A program made the translations under genes and the position numbers. The notes beneath the pieces were generated by a model. The model had not been told where the DNA came from. It was given only the letters and a program-made list of their open reading frames with translations, and searched no databases. Of a DNA stretch of 64,000 bases, positions 1 through 13,200 are shown piece by piece. Origin of the DNA: Ovis canadensis (Eukaryota; Chordata; Mammalia; Artiodactyla; Bovidae); the NCBI RefSeq assembly GCF_042477335.2, contig NC_091264.1:38240886-38304885 (forward strand), in the 5' to 3' direction. The stretch's first letter is position 1; every line of letters starts with the position of its first letter.

Positions 1-119
1 GTTAGATTGCTGGAGTGGGTTACCATTTCTTTCTCTAGTGAATCTTTCCAACCCAGGGATTGAATGCATGTCTCCTGCATTACAGGTGGTTTCTTTATCA
101 CTGAGCCACCAGGGAAGAC
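1..119 (-). mobile_element. Bov-tA SINE, cut by window edge
   Basis: Read on the minus strand this begins with the tRNA-derived head (GGTCTTCCCTGGTGGCTCAG) and runs through the usual B-box-like stretch with GGGTTCAATCC-type spacing to ACCCACTCCAGC. It continues beyond the left edge. The family is non-autonomous and ruminant-specific. Confidence 0.9.
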
Positions 120-1094
120 CCTGAGACCCCCTTTACCAATCACATTACTAAGGAAACAATCCCAAGAGAGAACATTTCAAAGGAAAAAATAAGATGAGGT
201 TTCCAGGGACTGATGAATTCACTTGTGGACCCAATTCTTGGGCAAAGATGGATGGAAGGAAAAGGAGTTTTGAGCTGCTCTTTGCCATTCATCGCTCTCC
301 CAAACTGGAAGTAGCAAGACTTGGGGGTAATTGTGCAAGTGTTCAAACATCTTTAGGACTGTATCCTGCATTGGATTAGAGAAGAGAGCACATTTGAGGA
401 CAGGACACATGGTAGCTTCTGTTGTCAAATTGTAGAACAGGAATAACTCTTGCATAAGAAGGAAAAGAGGAGGCTTCATTCTAGAAACTTAAAAAATAAT
501 TTCATGTACCATTTTGGTGAAGTTCTGGAGGATATCAAAAAGAGATAGGTTTAATAGTGGGGAAAAGAGAGAGCTTTAAGGAAACTAAAGAATAGCAATA
601 CATCTAGACTATCCTTGTAAGGATCTCTAAAGAGGTTAAAGGACGGGGGCAAGAGGATAAAATGAGACCAAGAGAAAGTGGATATTTCACCACCACCTTC
701 TAGTTGAGAGACTTGGAAGCTTGGAGGGGGACTGGGAGTGTAGTCCAATACAGATGAATATGACTTTCCATGGTAGGTTGGAGGAATTACAGCAGCGTGT
801 CACACATCTTATACAACAGCTGTCCAGATGTGGGTGTTTGAGAGAGGAAACAGTAATAGCTAGCCTGAAACATAAGGTGTAATGAAAATACTTTATGAGC
901 AGTTTGCAAAGATTATGTAAAAGCTATAATAAGGTTGGTCAGCAATGATGACAAAGAATTTACTTTCTTCAAGTCTTGCTGGGGTGATATAAATGCTGTA
1001 GACTCTTAAAGGTTCAAAGAAGAACTGACTGAAAGGGAATAAAAAGCTCTAATAAAAGGAGGAAATATAAAAAAAAATTTTAGCCTAATACTTT
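120..1094. other. Unassigned intergenic sequence
   Basis: No repeat family or gene recognised. The open frames here (up to 86 codons) overlap on both strands and show no recognisable domain, so I treat them as chance. Confidence 0.5.
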
Positions 1095-1550
1095 TAAATT
1101 CAATTCAACAAACACATTACATGCACCAAGGAGGGGATAAGGATGAATAAAAAAATCTGTATTTTCAGGGAGCCTCCAGTATACTTATACAGTGGAGAGC
1201 AAGAATTGTAGTAGTGTAGATTACAGTATGATATACAGGAATAGCATGTGCAGAGCACCTTGCTAGGGGCTATAGGAGATGCAGAGATGAATTCTCATCT
1301 TAAGGAGCTTAGTTTATACCAGTGAGGGGAGTTACATCATGCATACAACTAAGCTTCACAAAAGCACGAATGTATTAACTGCCACTAGAGGCAACGGTAT
1401 CTGTGTTCAAAGAAAGTAAGTTCCTATCTGATTAAGGGAGATAGGAAAAGGCTTCAGCAAGGAGGTGATGTTTACAGTAGACTTTGAAGGATGTCTAGAA
1501 CTTTGTCAGGCTACTAAATGTGTTCAAAAGCAATAGATGTGTAAGTGTGG
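1095..1550 (-). mobile_element. L2 LINE 3' region, ancient fragment
   Basis: The plus strand reads as the antisense of the L2 3' part: a CAACAAAcac..-type start, then ATGAATAAA, 'aaggagcttagttt', and later 'aaggaggtgatgttta...ctttgaaggatg'. This order matches antisense L2. Divergence is high and the edges are approximate. Confidence 0.6.
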
Positions 1551-1894
1551 CAGGAATTATTTTGGTTTGTTTGGCAAACACTTGTATGTTTGAATAAGCT
1601 ATAAGTAAAAAATAATCAGTTGCATCTCATTCTCTTGCCTTTTATAGAAAACTGTAGATAATTACCTTTTGAGAGGTGTAGGGAGGACTAGGATAATCCT
1701 TGATGTCATCCAACTCTATAATCCAGGGATCTTCTAAGCCTGCACCCAAGGAAAGTAAACACCTGTTCATTTAAAGTAAAATCTATAACCATACCTCAAA
1801 GTACCTGGAAAAGTCTTCTAAATACCTCCATTAGTGATGATGATGATGACAGTAATAAAATAATAATAACAGCTACCGTATTTTACTAAATTCT
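1551..1894. other. Unassigned sequence with short (GAT)n run
   Basis: A GATGATGATGATGA run lies near 1836-1850 and a TAATAATAA run near 1857-1870. Nothing else is recognised. Confidence 0.5.
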
Positions 1895-2058
1895 CTGAAG
1901 AACCTAAGAGTAAGGAATAATCATTCTCATTCATCAGGTGAACAAATGCTCAGAGCAATTGTCCCAGGTTCACACAGCTCTTAAGGGGCAGAGCTAGGAC
2001 TCCAAACCATGACTGACTAATTCCAAAGACTGGTTTCTTAACCACTGCTCAGTACCAT
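1895..2058 (-). mobile_element. MIR SINE, ancient fragment
   Basis: Antisense MIR order is visible: a degenerate 'gctcagagcaattgtcccaggttcacacagct' core-like stretch, then 'ggcagagctaggact' and 'ttcttaaccactgct', the complement of the tRNA-like 5' end. Confidence 0.75.
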
Positions 2059-5000
2059 CTTATTACATTTTTACTGGACACATAGCATCCAGAATGGTTG
2101 TATAGGAGATTCTATTTGTTTACAAAGAAATCCTCTCTAGCTAATGGAAGTAGAGATGTAATTAGTTAAAGGCAATTGGCCAGCTCACAGAATCTCCAGG
2201 AGGGTGGGGAGTCAACTTGAAAGCTTTGCACCCCCAAAACCATACCCATCTCACTGCTGCCCTGATTTAGTGGAGACCCTGTGACTGCTGTCTGTGCATG
2301 CTGCATCGCACGGGGTGCCGTTAGCAGAGACGGGAATGTGGGTGCCACAGCTGGAACCTGGGCCACTGCTGCTCTAGAATGCGATGCCTTCACGTGGCAG
2401 AGCAAGTTCAATGTGCTACCGTCTTCCTCTTTTCACTGTCTTGAAGTTGTGTATGAGTGTGTCTAATTGGCAGACCCTAAGTCATATGTCATGACAAATT
2501 ACAAAGGAATCTGGAAAACAAATATCTAGCTTGTAACTTGGAGAGGAGAGTCATAAATTAGGAAATTCCCACTATGGGAAGGATTTTCAAAAGCTTATAG
2601 AGAATGAAAAATCAGTGGCCAGTAGAGGTTCGTTTTGTGTAAGATTTTCGCATTTATCTAAATTGGTCTTTATCTGTCTGAAGTTCCCATCAGCCCTTTT
2701 CCTTCCTTGTATTCAGAAGGTGACCTTCCCAGGATCTCAGTTCTAACACCATGCCAGCAGTGACCCAGGCAGTAAAAAATATATCACCGAATTAATTTAG
2801 TGGAAACACTAAAACATTCATGGTCTTAAAATTTTAACAGAAGCCTGTGTTTTCTCCATTAAAAAAAATTAATCGGGTAGGATGTCTTTAATCAAAAGAC
2901 AAGTCAACTGGGTCACACAAAAGACCAAATAATGGCATTGTAACTTTACAAATCCTCTGACTTTTCGGTGCTTTTTATAAGCCTGAAAAAAATATCAAAA
3001 GCAGTAAAAACTTATATTATTTCTGTCAGTAGTCCTTTTCATAAAATGTTGTGAAAACAATCTCTTTTAGAAGGAAGCAACATACTGAGCAGCAAGCCTC
3101 AGTCACAGGAAGTTCATTTTTTCTTTGGCTTACAGCCCAATGCCATCAGAACTAATTAAAAACAGAGCCACGCTGGTATGGGGCTCAGTGTTTGGGTTTT
3201 ACAATAACAGAGTCGCAAAGCAGGGGGATGTCTAATGAGAATAGTTTCTGAGTTTGTTTTGTAGCATTGGGCAACTATGTCAATTACTGGAACTGCAGCT
3301 CAGGGCCAGCACCCATGCTGGGATGTGAGAGAGTCTTATTGCCTTACAGATTGAGCTTCCACTTTGATACATGTGATATGCATGTCACTTGTATACTGGT
3401 GCTGCTCCTTGGCTGCAGACTCTATCAGAGGAGGCTGATGCCACCTTGCTCCTCTTGTCTGGGGCCAGATCAAATGTTACCAGGCCCAGATTTCATCTGC
3501 ATCATTAGCTATGCTCCAGTTAAAACATGAAGCATGTCTTCTGGTTGGGAAATTATTGGAAATGAAGGCTCTGACTGACACAGCCATATGTAATGAGCTG
3601 CTGGAGAATTAATGTGGAATGGGAGAGGGGTGAGCAGAAAAAGTATACATCCCAAGGTAAAGAGAGAAGAACAAAGCAATATAGCTAATTTCTAGATAGT
3701 TCAGGGCTCAAATATCTCCTGTGCTTTGTGTTATATGTTGTAGTAATAAAAACAGATTTTGAGGGGTTTCTTTTTTCCCTTTTATTTCTTTGGTTAAAGA
3801 ATAAAAAGCTCACTTTCCCCCTTCAAAAAATAAAAATAATATTTTCTCTCTGTGTGTTTGGTGTTCATGAGGCATGGTCTTCTGGTCACTTAAGAAACTG
3901 ATGAGCAAGATAGAGTGATGGAAAAAGCTGGTAGTTTTAGATGAGAAATTAGCAGTAGGGTACTTGCAACTCTGTGTATGGTCTCTTCAAGTTTATGATT
4001 TAATCTTGTGTTCAAGGTGATTTTTTTCCTTTATGAAAAACAGAATCAAAGAACATTCCCGTGTTACATATAAGTACCACTGAATATCAAAATAGAACTG
4101 CATTAAATGCTTAGCAAACTTTGGATACATTCTTTTTGGTGACTGAGTGCCTTTAAAGATAGTTGTGTTTATTTGTATTGTTTCATTTACATTCCTATTT
4201 CATATTCTAAGAATATATGCAGAGAAAATAAATATATAATTCTAGATAAATTTAATCTAGATAAATTTAAATATGGAAATTTATTAATTAAATTATGTAA
4301 TCAAGCCATTAGTCATCTCAATTTTTAATGGCTCATGCAATATATACTGAGTTATATACCATCTTCCTTTATGCTTTTAAAGTTGTGAGCAGACAAGTAT
4401 ACCACAGATGAGTATGTCATGGGAACAAGGTTTTCAGAGGGTTTACATACATACCCTAGTCCAGCAATATTTATAGAAATTAATCTGAAACATTTAATGA
4501 TTTACATATTATTCCTTAAGCTCAATGGCAGTTAGGCCTAAAAAACGAGGTGTCTTAAAAATATATGCAGTCAAAAATGCTTTCCAAGCTAGAGCATAAT
4601 TTTATATGCTTCGTTTTGTCATTTTGATCATCCTCTGGGCTCCTTAATCAGTGTGTCAGTAGTTCTTCTCCTATCACATACAGCATACTCTTCATTATGG
4701 AAACATACATCTGTCTGAGAATTATATGTTCTAAAACCTCTTAGGCTGGCATTTCCTTAATGTCTCTTTTTCAAGCACCTTCTCCCCCCCTCAGAGAATG
4801 CTTCATTTAGCGTCGCATGACAACTTTGAATAGTATTTCTAGCTCACTATTCTGTACCAGGCTTTCAAGTATCCTGGTTTCTAGAGGATTCAAAGAGTGC
4901 AAAATACTGGACAAAAGACCATCAGCAGTCTTTTTGGAGAATGATGACAACGAGAACCCTGGGCTGTCATACTAGAACGTTTGATGATGCTGTGGCCAAG

Positions 5001-5639
5001 AGGAGAAAGATAATTAATAAAAATGAGCCTTAGGACCCTGGTGCCTATCATTTTTGGACCAAAGGGACAGGGAGGGCATGAGGAAAGAAGGAAAAAAGAT
5101 GGAGACTGAAAGAAGCTTTGGCAAGCAGAGACTTCTTCAAGTTGAACTCAGGTCCTGGTACTGTACCTGAGGAAGATGGGCAAGGCTCCTCCAAGAGTTT
5201 ACTCTTTTCAAATAGAAAAGAATTCCATGAAATCTATCGTCAGTGCAACATATACAGGAAAGTGGTGGTTGCACTACAAATCCTGCAGATGTGGAGCCTT
5301 AATCAAAGTCTCTAGTGGTGAAGGGACATTAGGACTCTCGGTAATATAAATGGAAGACATTTGACTTTTTTCTTGTTTTACTACAAAGAGACTAGAAAAC
5401 TTAAATATACTTGGGGAATGTGTGGGAGATTTAGGTGATTTTATGGTTTTTACTTCAGTTCCTGTTTATACTCAACTTCATGGGTAAATGAAACCATTTA
5501 TGCCAGTGATTTTGTAGAGCTGCTACAGTCCCTTGTATAATCCTTTTAATGCAAACATTGATTTTATGAACTATGGCCCTTAGTATTATAACCAGGGAAG
5601 GGGAAGGGAAGAGAATGGACACTGAATCTGTTTCTGTTT
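2059..5639. other. Unassigned intergenic sequence, low in recognisable repeats
   Basis: About 3.6 kb without a young transposon. The stretch 3050-3540 is relatively GC-balanced and low in simple repeats and could include a conserved noncoding element, but that cannot be judged from one sequence. A perfect 15-bp tandem duplication (TCTAGATAAATTTAA twice) lies at 4241-4270. Open frames such as 5118-5315 (65 codons) have no recognisable domain. Confidence 0.5.
4241..4270. repeat. Two perfect 15-bp tandem units
   Basis: TCTAGATAAATTTAA occurs twice without a gap inside an AT-rich tract. It looks like a local slippage duplication. Confidence 0.9.
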
Positions 5640-5848
5640 TCTGCCAGGTACTTAATGGTGTAGGTCATTTATTGCTCAATACCACTCCCGACACAGGGGA
5701 TGGTAATTATATTTCACAAATAAAGAAACTGAGACTCAGATGGAGTTAAAATTAAGACCATGTAATTTGTAAAAGACAGAACTGAGATTTGAATACAATC
5801 TTCATGACTCCAGAGGCTATGTTCTCATCATTTCACTACCTATCATTT
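5640..5848 (-). mobile_element. MIR SINE, ancient fragment
   Basis: The plus strand reads 'tgccaggtacttaatgg', then 'aataaagaaactgagactcag', then 'agaactgagatttgaat' and 'atgttctcatcatttcactacc', the order of an antisense MIR. Confidence 0.7.
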
Positions 5849-5924
5849 ACATTTCTACTGTATTTCTTAGGGAATTTGAAAGTTCTTGTAATCCAATGGC
5901 AGCTCAGTAGGAAGTGCCTTTCAG

Positions 5925-6133
5925 GTCTCATGTGTTTAGTCTCTCAGTTGTGTCCAGCTTTTTGCGACCACATGGACTACCGCCCACCAGGGACCTTTGT
6001 CCATTGAATTCTCCAGGCAAGAATATTGGAGTTGGGTAGCCATTTCCTTCTCCAGAGAATCTTCCTAGAGGATTAAACCTTGGTTTCCTGCATTACAGGT
6101 GGATTCTTTACCAGCTGAGCCACCAAGAAAGCC
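5925..6133 (-). mobile_element. Bov-tA SINE
   Basis: A complete antisense Bov-tA, from the 'tctcagttgtgtccagc' tail region to the head complement 'gagccaccaagaaagc'. It is flanked by the 8-bp direct repeat CCTTTCAG at 5917-5924 and 6134-6141, consistent with LINE-mediated insertion. Confidence 0.9.
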
Positions 6134-6141
6134 CCTTTCAG

Positions 6142-7744
6142 ATACCCACTACTGAAACAGGGAATTTATCTGCCTATTAGAGGTAAAGATAGCATCCTTG
6201 GCTAGGGCCCATATCATGGTGATTAGTATGTATTTGTGAGGAGTTTTAGCATACACGTGGTAGGAAGCATTGTATAGGACATTCATGTTTAAACAATATT
6301 GAATGCAGGTACAAAGAATGCTTCTGAAATTAATTAGGAAGATCAGTATTGGGTTTGATTCCTTACCCCTCTGCATTGTTCAAGGATTCTGTTATATTAG
6401 ACAGAATCTACTGAAAGTGGCACTTTATGGCAAGCTAAGGCTTTAGGAAAAGTACTTCTGTGGCCTGTTCTCATCCAACTCTTGTAAGAGATAGGTTTCT
6501 TTTTTTTTTTCTTTTTTTTTTTTTTAGGTTTCTAAACAGGAAGAGATTTTTGTTTTAACATTCCTGGCCACTGTAACATTGCCAGAAATTTTGATATGTA
6601 ATTATGCTGGTATCAAGAAATTGAATAAATGATACATGAAGATTTTGCTTTGATTCCACTCAAATTGTCTCCTGTCAATTCAGTGGTGCCTATGCTCCTC
6701 ATATCTTGCTTCAGCATCATAATTTGGCAGTGCTGTGTGGGGCTGATGTGAAGGTGACCTCATCTGAAGGTGACACAATTTCAGAGACGTGAGGTGAGCT
6801 ACTGGCGGAAGCAGAATTTGGTGTCCTGTACTAAGAACACCTTTCAGTTGGGCAGCAATGTCACCCTGATGCAAACTAAAAAGGACTTATGGTTTTGGTA
6901 TTATCATATTCCTCTTGACCATATCAATTATTTTATTTATAAATCACTTATGAAACTCTCATTGGATGCAAGTCATTTTGGGAAGGTTATAAGAAGAGAA
7001 AACCAAGTGCTCACGGAGCTTCAGTCTACTAGAGAGGTTAAGACAGATGAAGACAAATGTAGTTATAAAGTGGCCTCAGTAAAGTCCTAGGGAGTTTAGC
7101 TTTCCTGTCTGTAAACTAACCATTCCCTTTGGCCCTGAGATATTTGAAGAAAGCAAATATGAATAGACAAATCTGGCTTTTCCAAGAGAAAATAAAAGTT
7201 CTCTTTTTCTGTAGACTTTTTTGGAATTTATTTTTTGGTAACTTGTTCTTATAATTTTCCCCTGAATAATTGCTATTGTGGTACGTGTATGTGGGGAAAG
7301 TAAATAATTGAACAGACTAGCAAGATGATGTGAGATGCTGCCACTTCACGGAAACACATTGTCATAACTGTAGCTCTGACATTTTCCACAACAGAAGTAC
7401 AGAACGTTGGTATATCAAAGGAATTCTTCTGTTTAATGTGAGTTTTGATTTGTTGGTCTATCTCTTAAAGTATGACCTTCTCAGATTCATTCACTGAAAA
7501 CAGATCAGAAGAGCCTAACTTTATGAAGGTTTAATTGGCTGTGGTTCTATAAATAATGGGAACTAGTGTTTTTTTGTCCTTTAAATGCATTCAGGCTGGA
7601 ACCCATTAAAATGAGGTCCATTGGCCTAGCTGTAGCCCTTCTGTATGTGTTTGTCTTAGTAACATCTAACTTTGTAGTAATTTACCACCAAAAAATTTCT
7701 TAATTGTAACTTAAGAACTGCTTTAAAAATGTATGGCAAAACCA
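6142..7744. other. Unassigned intergenic sequence with a poly(T) insertion
   Basis: Contains the poly(T) tract described separately at 6492-6533. The 106-codon frame at 6770-7090 is not recognisable; its end overlaps a stretch with faint antisense L2 wording ('ggagcttcagtctactagagaggttaagacag'), so it is probably not a gene. Confidence 0.5.
6492..6533 (-). mobile_element. Poly(A)-only retroinsertion (poly(T) on plus strand)
   Basis: A 24-nt tract (ten T, one C, thirteen T) at 6501-6524 is bracketed by the direct repeat TAGGTTTCT at 6492-6500 and 6525-6533. This has the form of an insertion that retained only the poly(A) tail. Slippage plus chance duplication is the alternative. Confidence 0.55.
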
Positions 7745-7806
7745 CCACAATATTGTAAAGTAATTAGACTCCAATTAAAATAAATTAATTAATTTAAAAA
7801 AAGAGT
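7745..7806 (+). mobile_element. L1 3'-end fragment
   Basis: 'caatattgtaaagtaattagactccaatt' followed by an AAATAAAT-rich tail is the complement of the 3' terminus of the minus-strand L1 at 9892-9960. This is therefore a severely 5'-truncated plus-strand L1 tail of about 60 bp. Confidence 0.8.
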
Positions 7807-8040
7807 CTAACAAAAAAAATCAGGTATTTCAAAGACCAGCAAGCCAAAAGCACTAGAATAGAATAATCACGCTAGGTGCATGGTAGCTGACGTGCCTATA
7901 TTCTATTAATACCGTCACTCATGAGAAACTTACATGTAATTGGGCAGAATAAAGGAACGAAAACATTAATTGACTGGATTGTTTAAGTGGGATTCTGTAG
8001 TATGCATTTTCCTAGGCATTAGGCTAGGTAAAGAATGTTG
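7807..8040. other. Unassigned sequence
   Basis: Short spacer between two L1-derived pieces; nothing recognised. Confidence 0.5.
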
Positions 8041-8732
8041 CCTGAGATGGGAATGTAAAGGTGTGCAGCTGCTTTAGAAAACAATCTGGTAGTTCTGCAA
8101 ATGGTTCAACAGTTATCATATGACCCAGCAATTCTACTCCCAAGTATGTGCCCAAAGAAATGTGAAAACATATGTCCACAAAAAACTTCTAGAGAATATT
8201 CACAGTAGTTTTAGTCATAAGAACCAAGAAGTAGAAACAAGATAATGTCCACTGACTGATGAGTGTATACTCAAAACGTGATATATCTATAAAATGGAAT
8301 ACTCTTCTTCTGTATAAAGAAGTTTAGCACTGATACATGCTACACCATGGATGAACCTTGAAAATCTTGTGTTAAATGAAAGAAGCCAATCACAGTGTAC
8401 CACCTATTGTATGATTCTGTTTATATGAAATATACAGACTAAGCACAGAGTCGGACATGACTGAAGCGACTTAGCAGTGGCAGCAGGCACATGTATAGAA
8501 TAAGAAAGTTAATTAGTGGTTGCCCCATCTAGGAGTGGGATTAGAGGACCAGGAGGTGATCACTAAGGAGTAGAGTGTTTTGAGAGGATAATGAAAAATG
8601 TTCGAAGACCAAGTGTGGTGATGAGTACACAACTCTGGGAATAACTAAAAGCTATGGAATTGTACACTCGAAATGAATGATGTGTACATACCCTATGTGA
8701 ACAACATCTTGATAAAGCTGTTTTCAGAAAAG
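8041..8732 (+). mobile_element. Old L1 (L1M-type) 3' end
   Basis: The C-terminal ORF2 and 3' UTR wording of old mammalian L1 is clear: 'catatgacccagcaattctactcc', 'gtccacaaaaaacttct', 'aaatggaatactcttc', 'tgaaagaagccaatcac', and near the end 'gaattgtacactc..aaatgaatgatgtgta'. No open frame survives. It is interrupted by a short SINE tail at 8435-8487. Confidence 0.85.
8435..8487 (+). mobile_element. BOV-A2/Bov-tA 3' fragment inside old L1
   Basis: 'cacagagtcggacatgactgaagcgacttagcagtgg' is the 3' end of a BOV-A2 SINE. It interrupts the old L1 text, which resumes downstream. Confidence 0.8.
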
Positions 8733-9891
8733 AGTAGTGCCTGCATACACAGTCCGGGTGTGTAAAACCAAACCACTTTATATTATCAGTTTTAAAACTC
8801 TCACTGGTATTATGCCAACTGACCTTTGGTCTCTTTTAATAAAGATTTAGTAAGACTTGTATTCCATTTTATAAGGTGGATATATGAGAGCTTAGGGAAC
8901 TATCTGATTATCACATATAATACACTAGCAATGCTTTTGGTCACTATGTCAAAGAGCCCCCTTTTAACCATGAAAAACCTGACTGAAGTCACTCACAAGA
9001 GAACCACATTTATTTAAGAAGGATTTTGTAAGAGCAAAAGTAATTGGCAATAATATATATAGGACTTGTAAATATTATATATACTTCATGAAGTTAGGTC
9101 TGAAACTTCTGGGCTCTTGTCATGTGGTACTATATTTTTACTCTGTTTCTATAGCATGAGACCTCTCAAGTTAATAAAAAAAACATTAAAAATTGTTTTT
9201 CAGCTCTTTAGGACTGCACATGGAATATGAGATATGGCGGTCATATGCTGTGTGTCTCATCACACAACAAGCCATAGAACTAGGACCGTGGTTTTCTGCT
9301 CACGTCATACTGAAGTACTGCTTGGCAAATCTGAACAGCTAATATGTATTTTTCCTCTTCCTACTTATCTTATTAACTATATAGTAAGATGTCAGTAATA
9401 GAAAAAGGCCTTGATTTCTTCTCAAAACTAAAAATAACCAACCAATTTAAATGTCTGTGAAAACAAAGTTCTTAAAGCATCAACAGTAAACAACTGAAAA
9501 TAGAATCTTGACCTTTCATGCTTTCAATAACTTGACATGTAGTTGTCAAGGCTACATTTTCTTTCAAGGAATATATGTATAGTTTTATCAAGTAGTATAT
9601 TGATAAATGGTTCACAACCAGCTTTCTGGGGAAAAAGTTCTGATTTGTAGCAAAATCTGATTTTTGTGGTGTAAATACCACAATGGCTGATTTCAAGCTA
9701 TCTGTGAGATGTCTCTAATGTGGATTTGGGCAAAGATGCACAAAATGACTGTTGAGAGCTTGAATAATTTGGGTGCTTCCTAACACACATACACAAATAC
9801 GCAGACATATGTAGCTGTGCATAGGCATAAACACACCATCATTTGTAATTTACATAACTCTGCTGTGAAATGAGATGTTCAACAATATGTC
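8733..9891. other. Unassigned AT-rich sequence
   Basis: No recognised repeat or gene. A weak CA-rich stretch lies around 9783-9835. The frames at 8826-9017 and 9472-9696 are unrecognised. Confidence 0.5.
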
Positions 9892-10254
9892 TTTTTTTAA
9901 ATATAAATTTATTTATTTTAATTGGAGGCTAATTACTTTACAATATTGTATTGGTTTTGCCATACATCAACATGAACCTGCAATGGGTATGCACGTGTTC
10001 CCTATCCTGAACCCCCCTCCCACCTCCCTCCCCATACCATCCCTCTCAGTCATCCCAGTGCACCAGCCCTGAGCATCCTGTATCATGCATTAAACCTGGA
10101 CTGAGGATTCGCTTCACATATGATATTGTACATGTTTCAATGCCATTCTCCCAAATCATCCCACCCTCTTCCTCTCCCACAGAGTCCATAAGACTGTGCT
10201 ATACATCTGTGTCTCTTTTGCTGTCTCACATACAGGGTTACTGTTACCATCTTT

Positions 10255-13200
10255 CTAAATTTCATATATAAGCATTAGTATACTGTATTAGTGTTTTTCT
10301 TTCTGGCTTACTTCACTCTGTATAATCGGCTCCAGTTTCATCCACCTCATTAGAACTGATTCAAATGTATTCTTTTTAATGACTGAGTAATACTCCATTG
10401 TGTATATGTACCACAGCTTTCTTATCCATTCATCTGCTGATGGACATCTAGGTTGCTTCCATGTCCTGGCTATTATAAACAGTGCTGTGATGAACATTGG
10501 GGTACACATGTCTCTTTCAATTCTGGTTTCCTCGGTATGTATGCCCAGCAGTGGGATTGCTGGGTCATAAGGCAGTTCTATTTCCAGTTTTTTAAGGAAT
10601 CTCCACACTGTTCTCCATAGTGGCTGTACTAGTTTGCATTCCCACCAACAGTGTAAGAGGGTTCCCTTTTCTCCACACCCTCTCCAGCATTTATTTCTTG
10701 TAGACTTGGATCACAGCCATTCTGACTGGCATGAAATGGTACCTCACTGTGGTTTTGATTTGCATTTCTCTGATAGTGAGTGATGTTGAGCATCTTTTCA
10801 TATGTTTGTTAGCCATTTGTATGTCTTCTTTGGAGAAATGTCTGTTTAGTTCTTTGGCCTATTTTTTGATTGGGTTATTTTTTTCCCTGGAATAATAGCA
10901 CTATTTTTCTGAGCTGCAGGAGTTGCTTGTATATTTTTGAGATTAGTTCTTTGTCAGTTGCTTCATTTGCTATTATTTTCTCCCATTCTGAAGGCTGTCT
11001 TGTCACCTTGCTTATAGTTTTCTTTGTTGTGCAGAAGCTTTTAATTTTAATTAGGTCCCATTTGTTTATTTTTGCTTTTTTTACAATATTCTGGGAGATG
11101 GATCATAGAGGATCCTGCTGTGATTTATGTCAGAGAGTGTTTTGCCTATGTTCTCCTCTAGGAGTTTTATAGTTTCTGGTCTTACATTTAGATCTTTAAT
11201 CCCTTTCGAGTTTATTTTTGAGAATGGTGTTAGAAAGTGTTCTAGTTTCATTATTTTTACAAGTGGTTGCCCAGTTTTCCCAGCACCACTTGTTAAAGAG
11301 ATTGTCTTTTCTCCATTGTATATTCTTGCCCCCTTTGTCAAAGATAAGGTGTCCATAGGTGTGTGGATTTATCTCTGGGCTTTCTATTTTGTTTCTTTGA
11401 TCTATATTTCTGTCTTTGTGTCAGTACCATACTGTCTTGATGACTGCCACTTTGTAGTAGAGCCTGAAGTCAGGCAGGTTGATTCCTCCAGTTCTATTCT
11501 TCTTTCTCAAGATTGCTTTGGCTATTCAAGGTTTTTTGTATTTCCATACAAATTGTGAAATTATTTGTTCTAGCTCTGTGAAAAATACCACTGGTAGCTT
11601 GATAGGGATTGCACTGAATCTATAGATTGCTTTGGGTAGTATACTCATTTTCACTATATTGATTCTTCCAATCCATGAACATGGTATATTTCTCCATCTA
11701 TTAGTGTCCTCTCTGATTTCTTTCACCAGTGTTTTATAGTTTTCTATATACAGGTCTTTAGTTTCTTTAGGTAGATATATTCCTAAGTATTTTATTCTTT
11801 TCATTTCAATGGTGAACGGAATTGTTTCTTTAATTTCTCTATTTTCTTATTATTCAGTTCGGTTCAGTTCAGTTCAGTTCAGTTCAGTCACTCAGTCGTG
11901 TCCGACTCTTTGCGACCCCATGAATCGCAGCATGCCAGGCCTCCCTGTCCATCACCATCTCCCGGAGTTCACTCAGACTCATGTACATCGAGTCCGTGAT
12001 GCCATCCAGCCATCTCATCTTCGGTCATCCCCTTCTCCTCCTGCCCCCAATCTCTCCCAGCATCAGAGTCTTTTCCAATGAGTCAACTCTTTGCATGAGG
12101 TGGCCAAAGTACTGGAGCTTCAGCTTTTGCATCATATGAATGCAAGGGATTTCTGTGCATTGATTTTATATCCTGCAACTTTACTATATTCATTGATTAG
12201 CTCTAGCGATTTTCTGCTGGAGTCTTCAGGGATTTCTATGTAGAGGATCATGTCATCTGCAAACAGTGAGAGTTTTACTTCTCTTTTCCAATTTGGATTC
12301 CTTTTATTTCTTTTTCTACTCTGATTGCTGTGGCCAAAACTTCCAGAACTATGTTGAATAGTAGTGGTGAAAGTGGGCACCCCTGTCTTGTTCCTGACTT
12401 TAGGGGAAATGCTTTCAATTTTTCACCATTGAGGATAATGTTTGCTGTGGGTTTGTCATATATAGCTTTTATTATGTTGAGGTATGTTCCTTCTATTCCT
12501 GCTTTCTGGAGAGTTTTTATCATAAATGGATGTTGAATTTTGTCAAAGGCTTTCTCTGCATCTATTGAAATAATCATATGGCTTTTAATATTCAGTTTTT
12601 TAATGTGGTGGATTACCTTGATTGATTTGCGGATATTGAAGAATCCTTTGTCATGGTGTATGATCTTTTTAATGTGCTGTTGGATTCTGATTGCTAGAAT
12701 TTTGTTAAGGATTTTTGTATCTATGTTCATCAGTGGTACTGGCCTGTAGTTTTCTTTTTTTGTGGCATCTTTGTCAAGTTTTGGTATTAGGGTGATGGTG
12801 GCCTCATAGAATGAGTTTGGAAGTTTACCTTCCTCTGCAATTTTCTGAAAGAGTTTGAGTAGGATAGGTGTTAGCTCTTCTCTAGATTTTTGGTAGAATT
12901 CAGCTGTGAAGCTGTCTGGTCCTGGGCTTTTGTTTGCTGGAAGATTTCTGATTACAGTTTCAATTTCCATGCTTGTTTTGGGTCTGTTAGGATTTTCTAT
13001 TTCTTCCAGTTCAGTTTTGGAAAGTTGTACTTTTCTGAGAATTTGTCCATTTCTCTCGAGTTGTCCATTTTATTGGCATATAATTGCTGATAGTAGTCTC
13101 TTATGATCCTTTGTATTTCTGTGTTGTCTGTTGTGATCTCTCCACTTTCATTTCTAATTTTATTGATTTGATTTTTCTCCCTTTGTTTCTTGGTGAGTCT

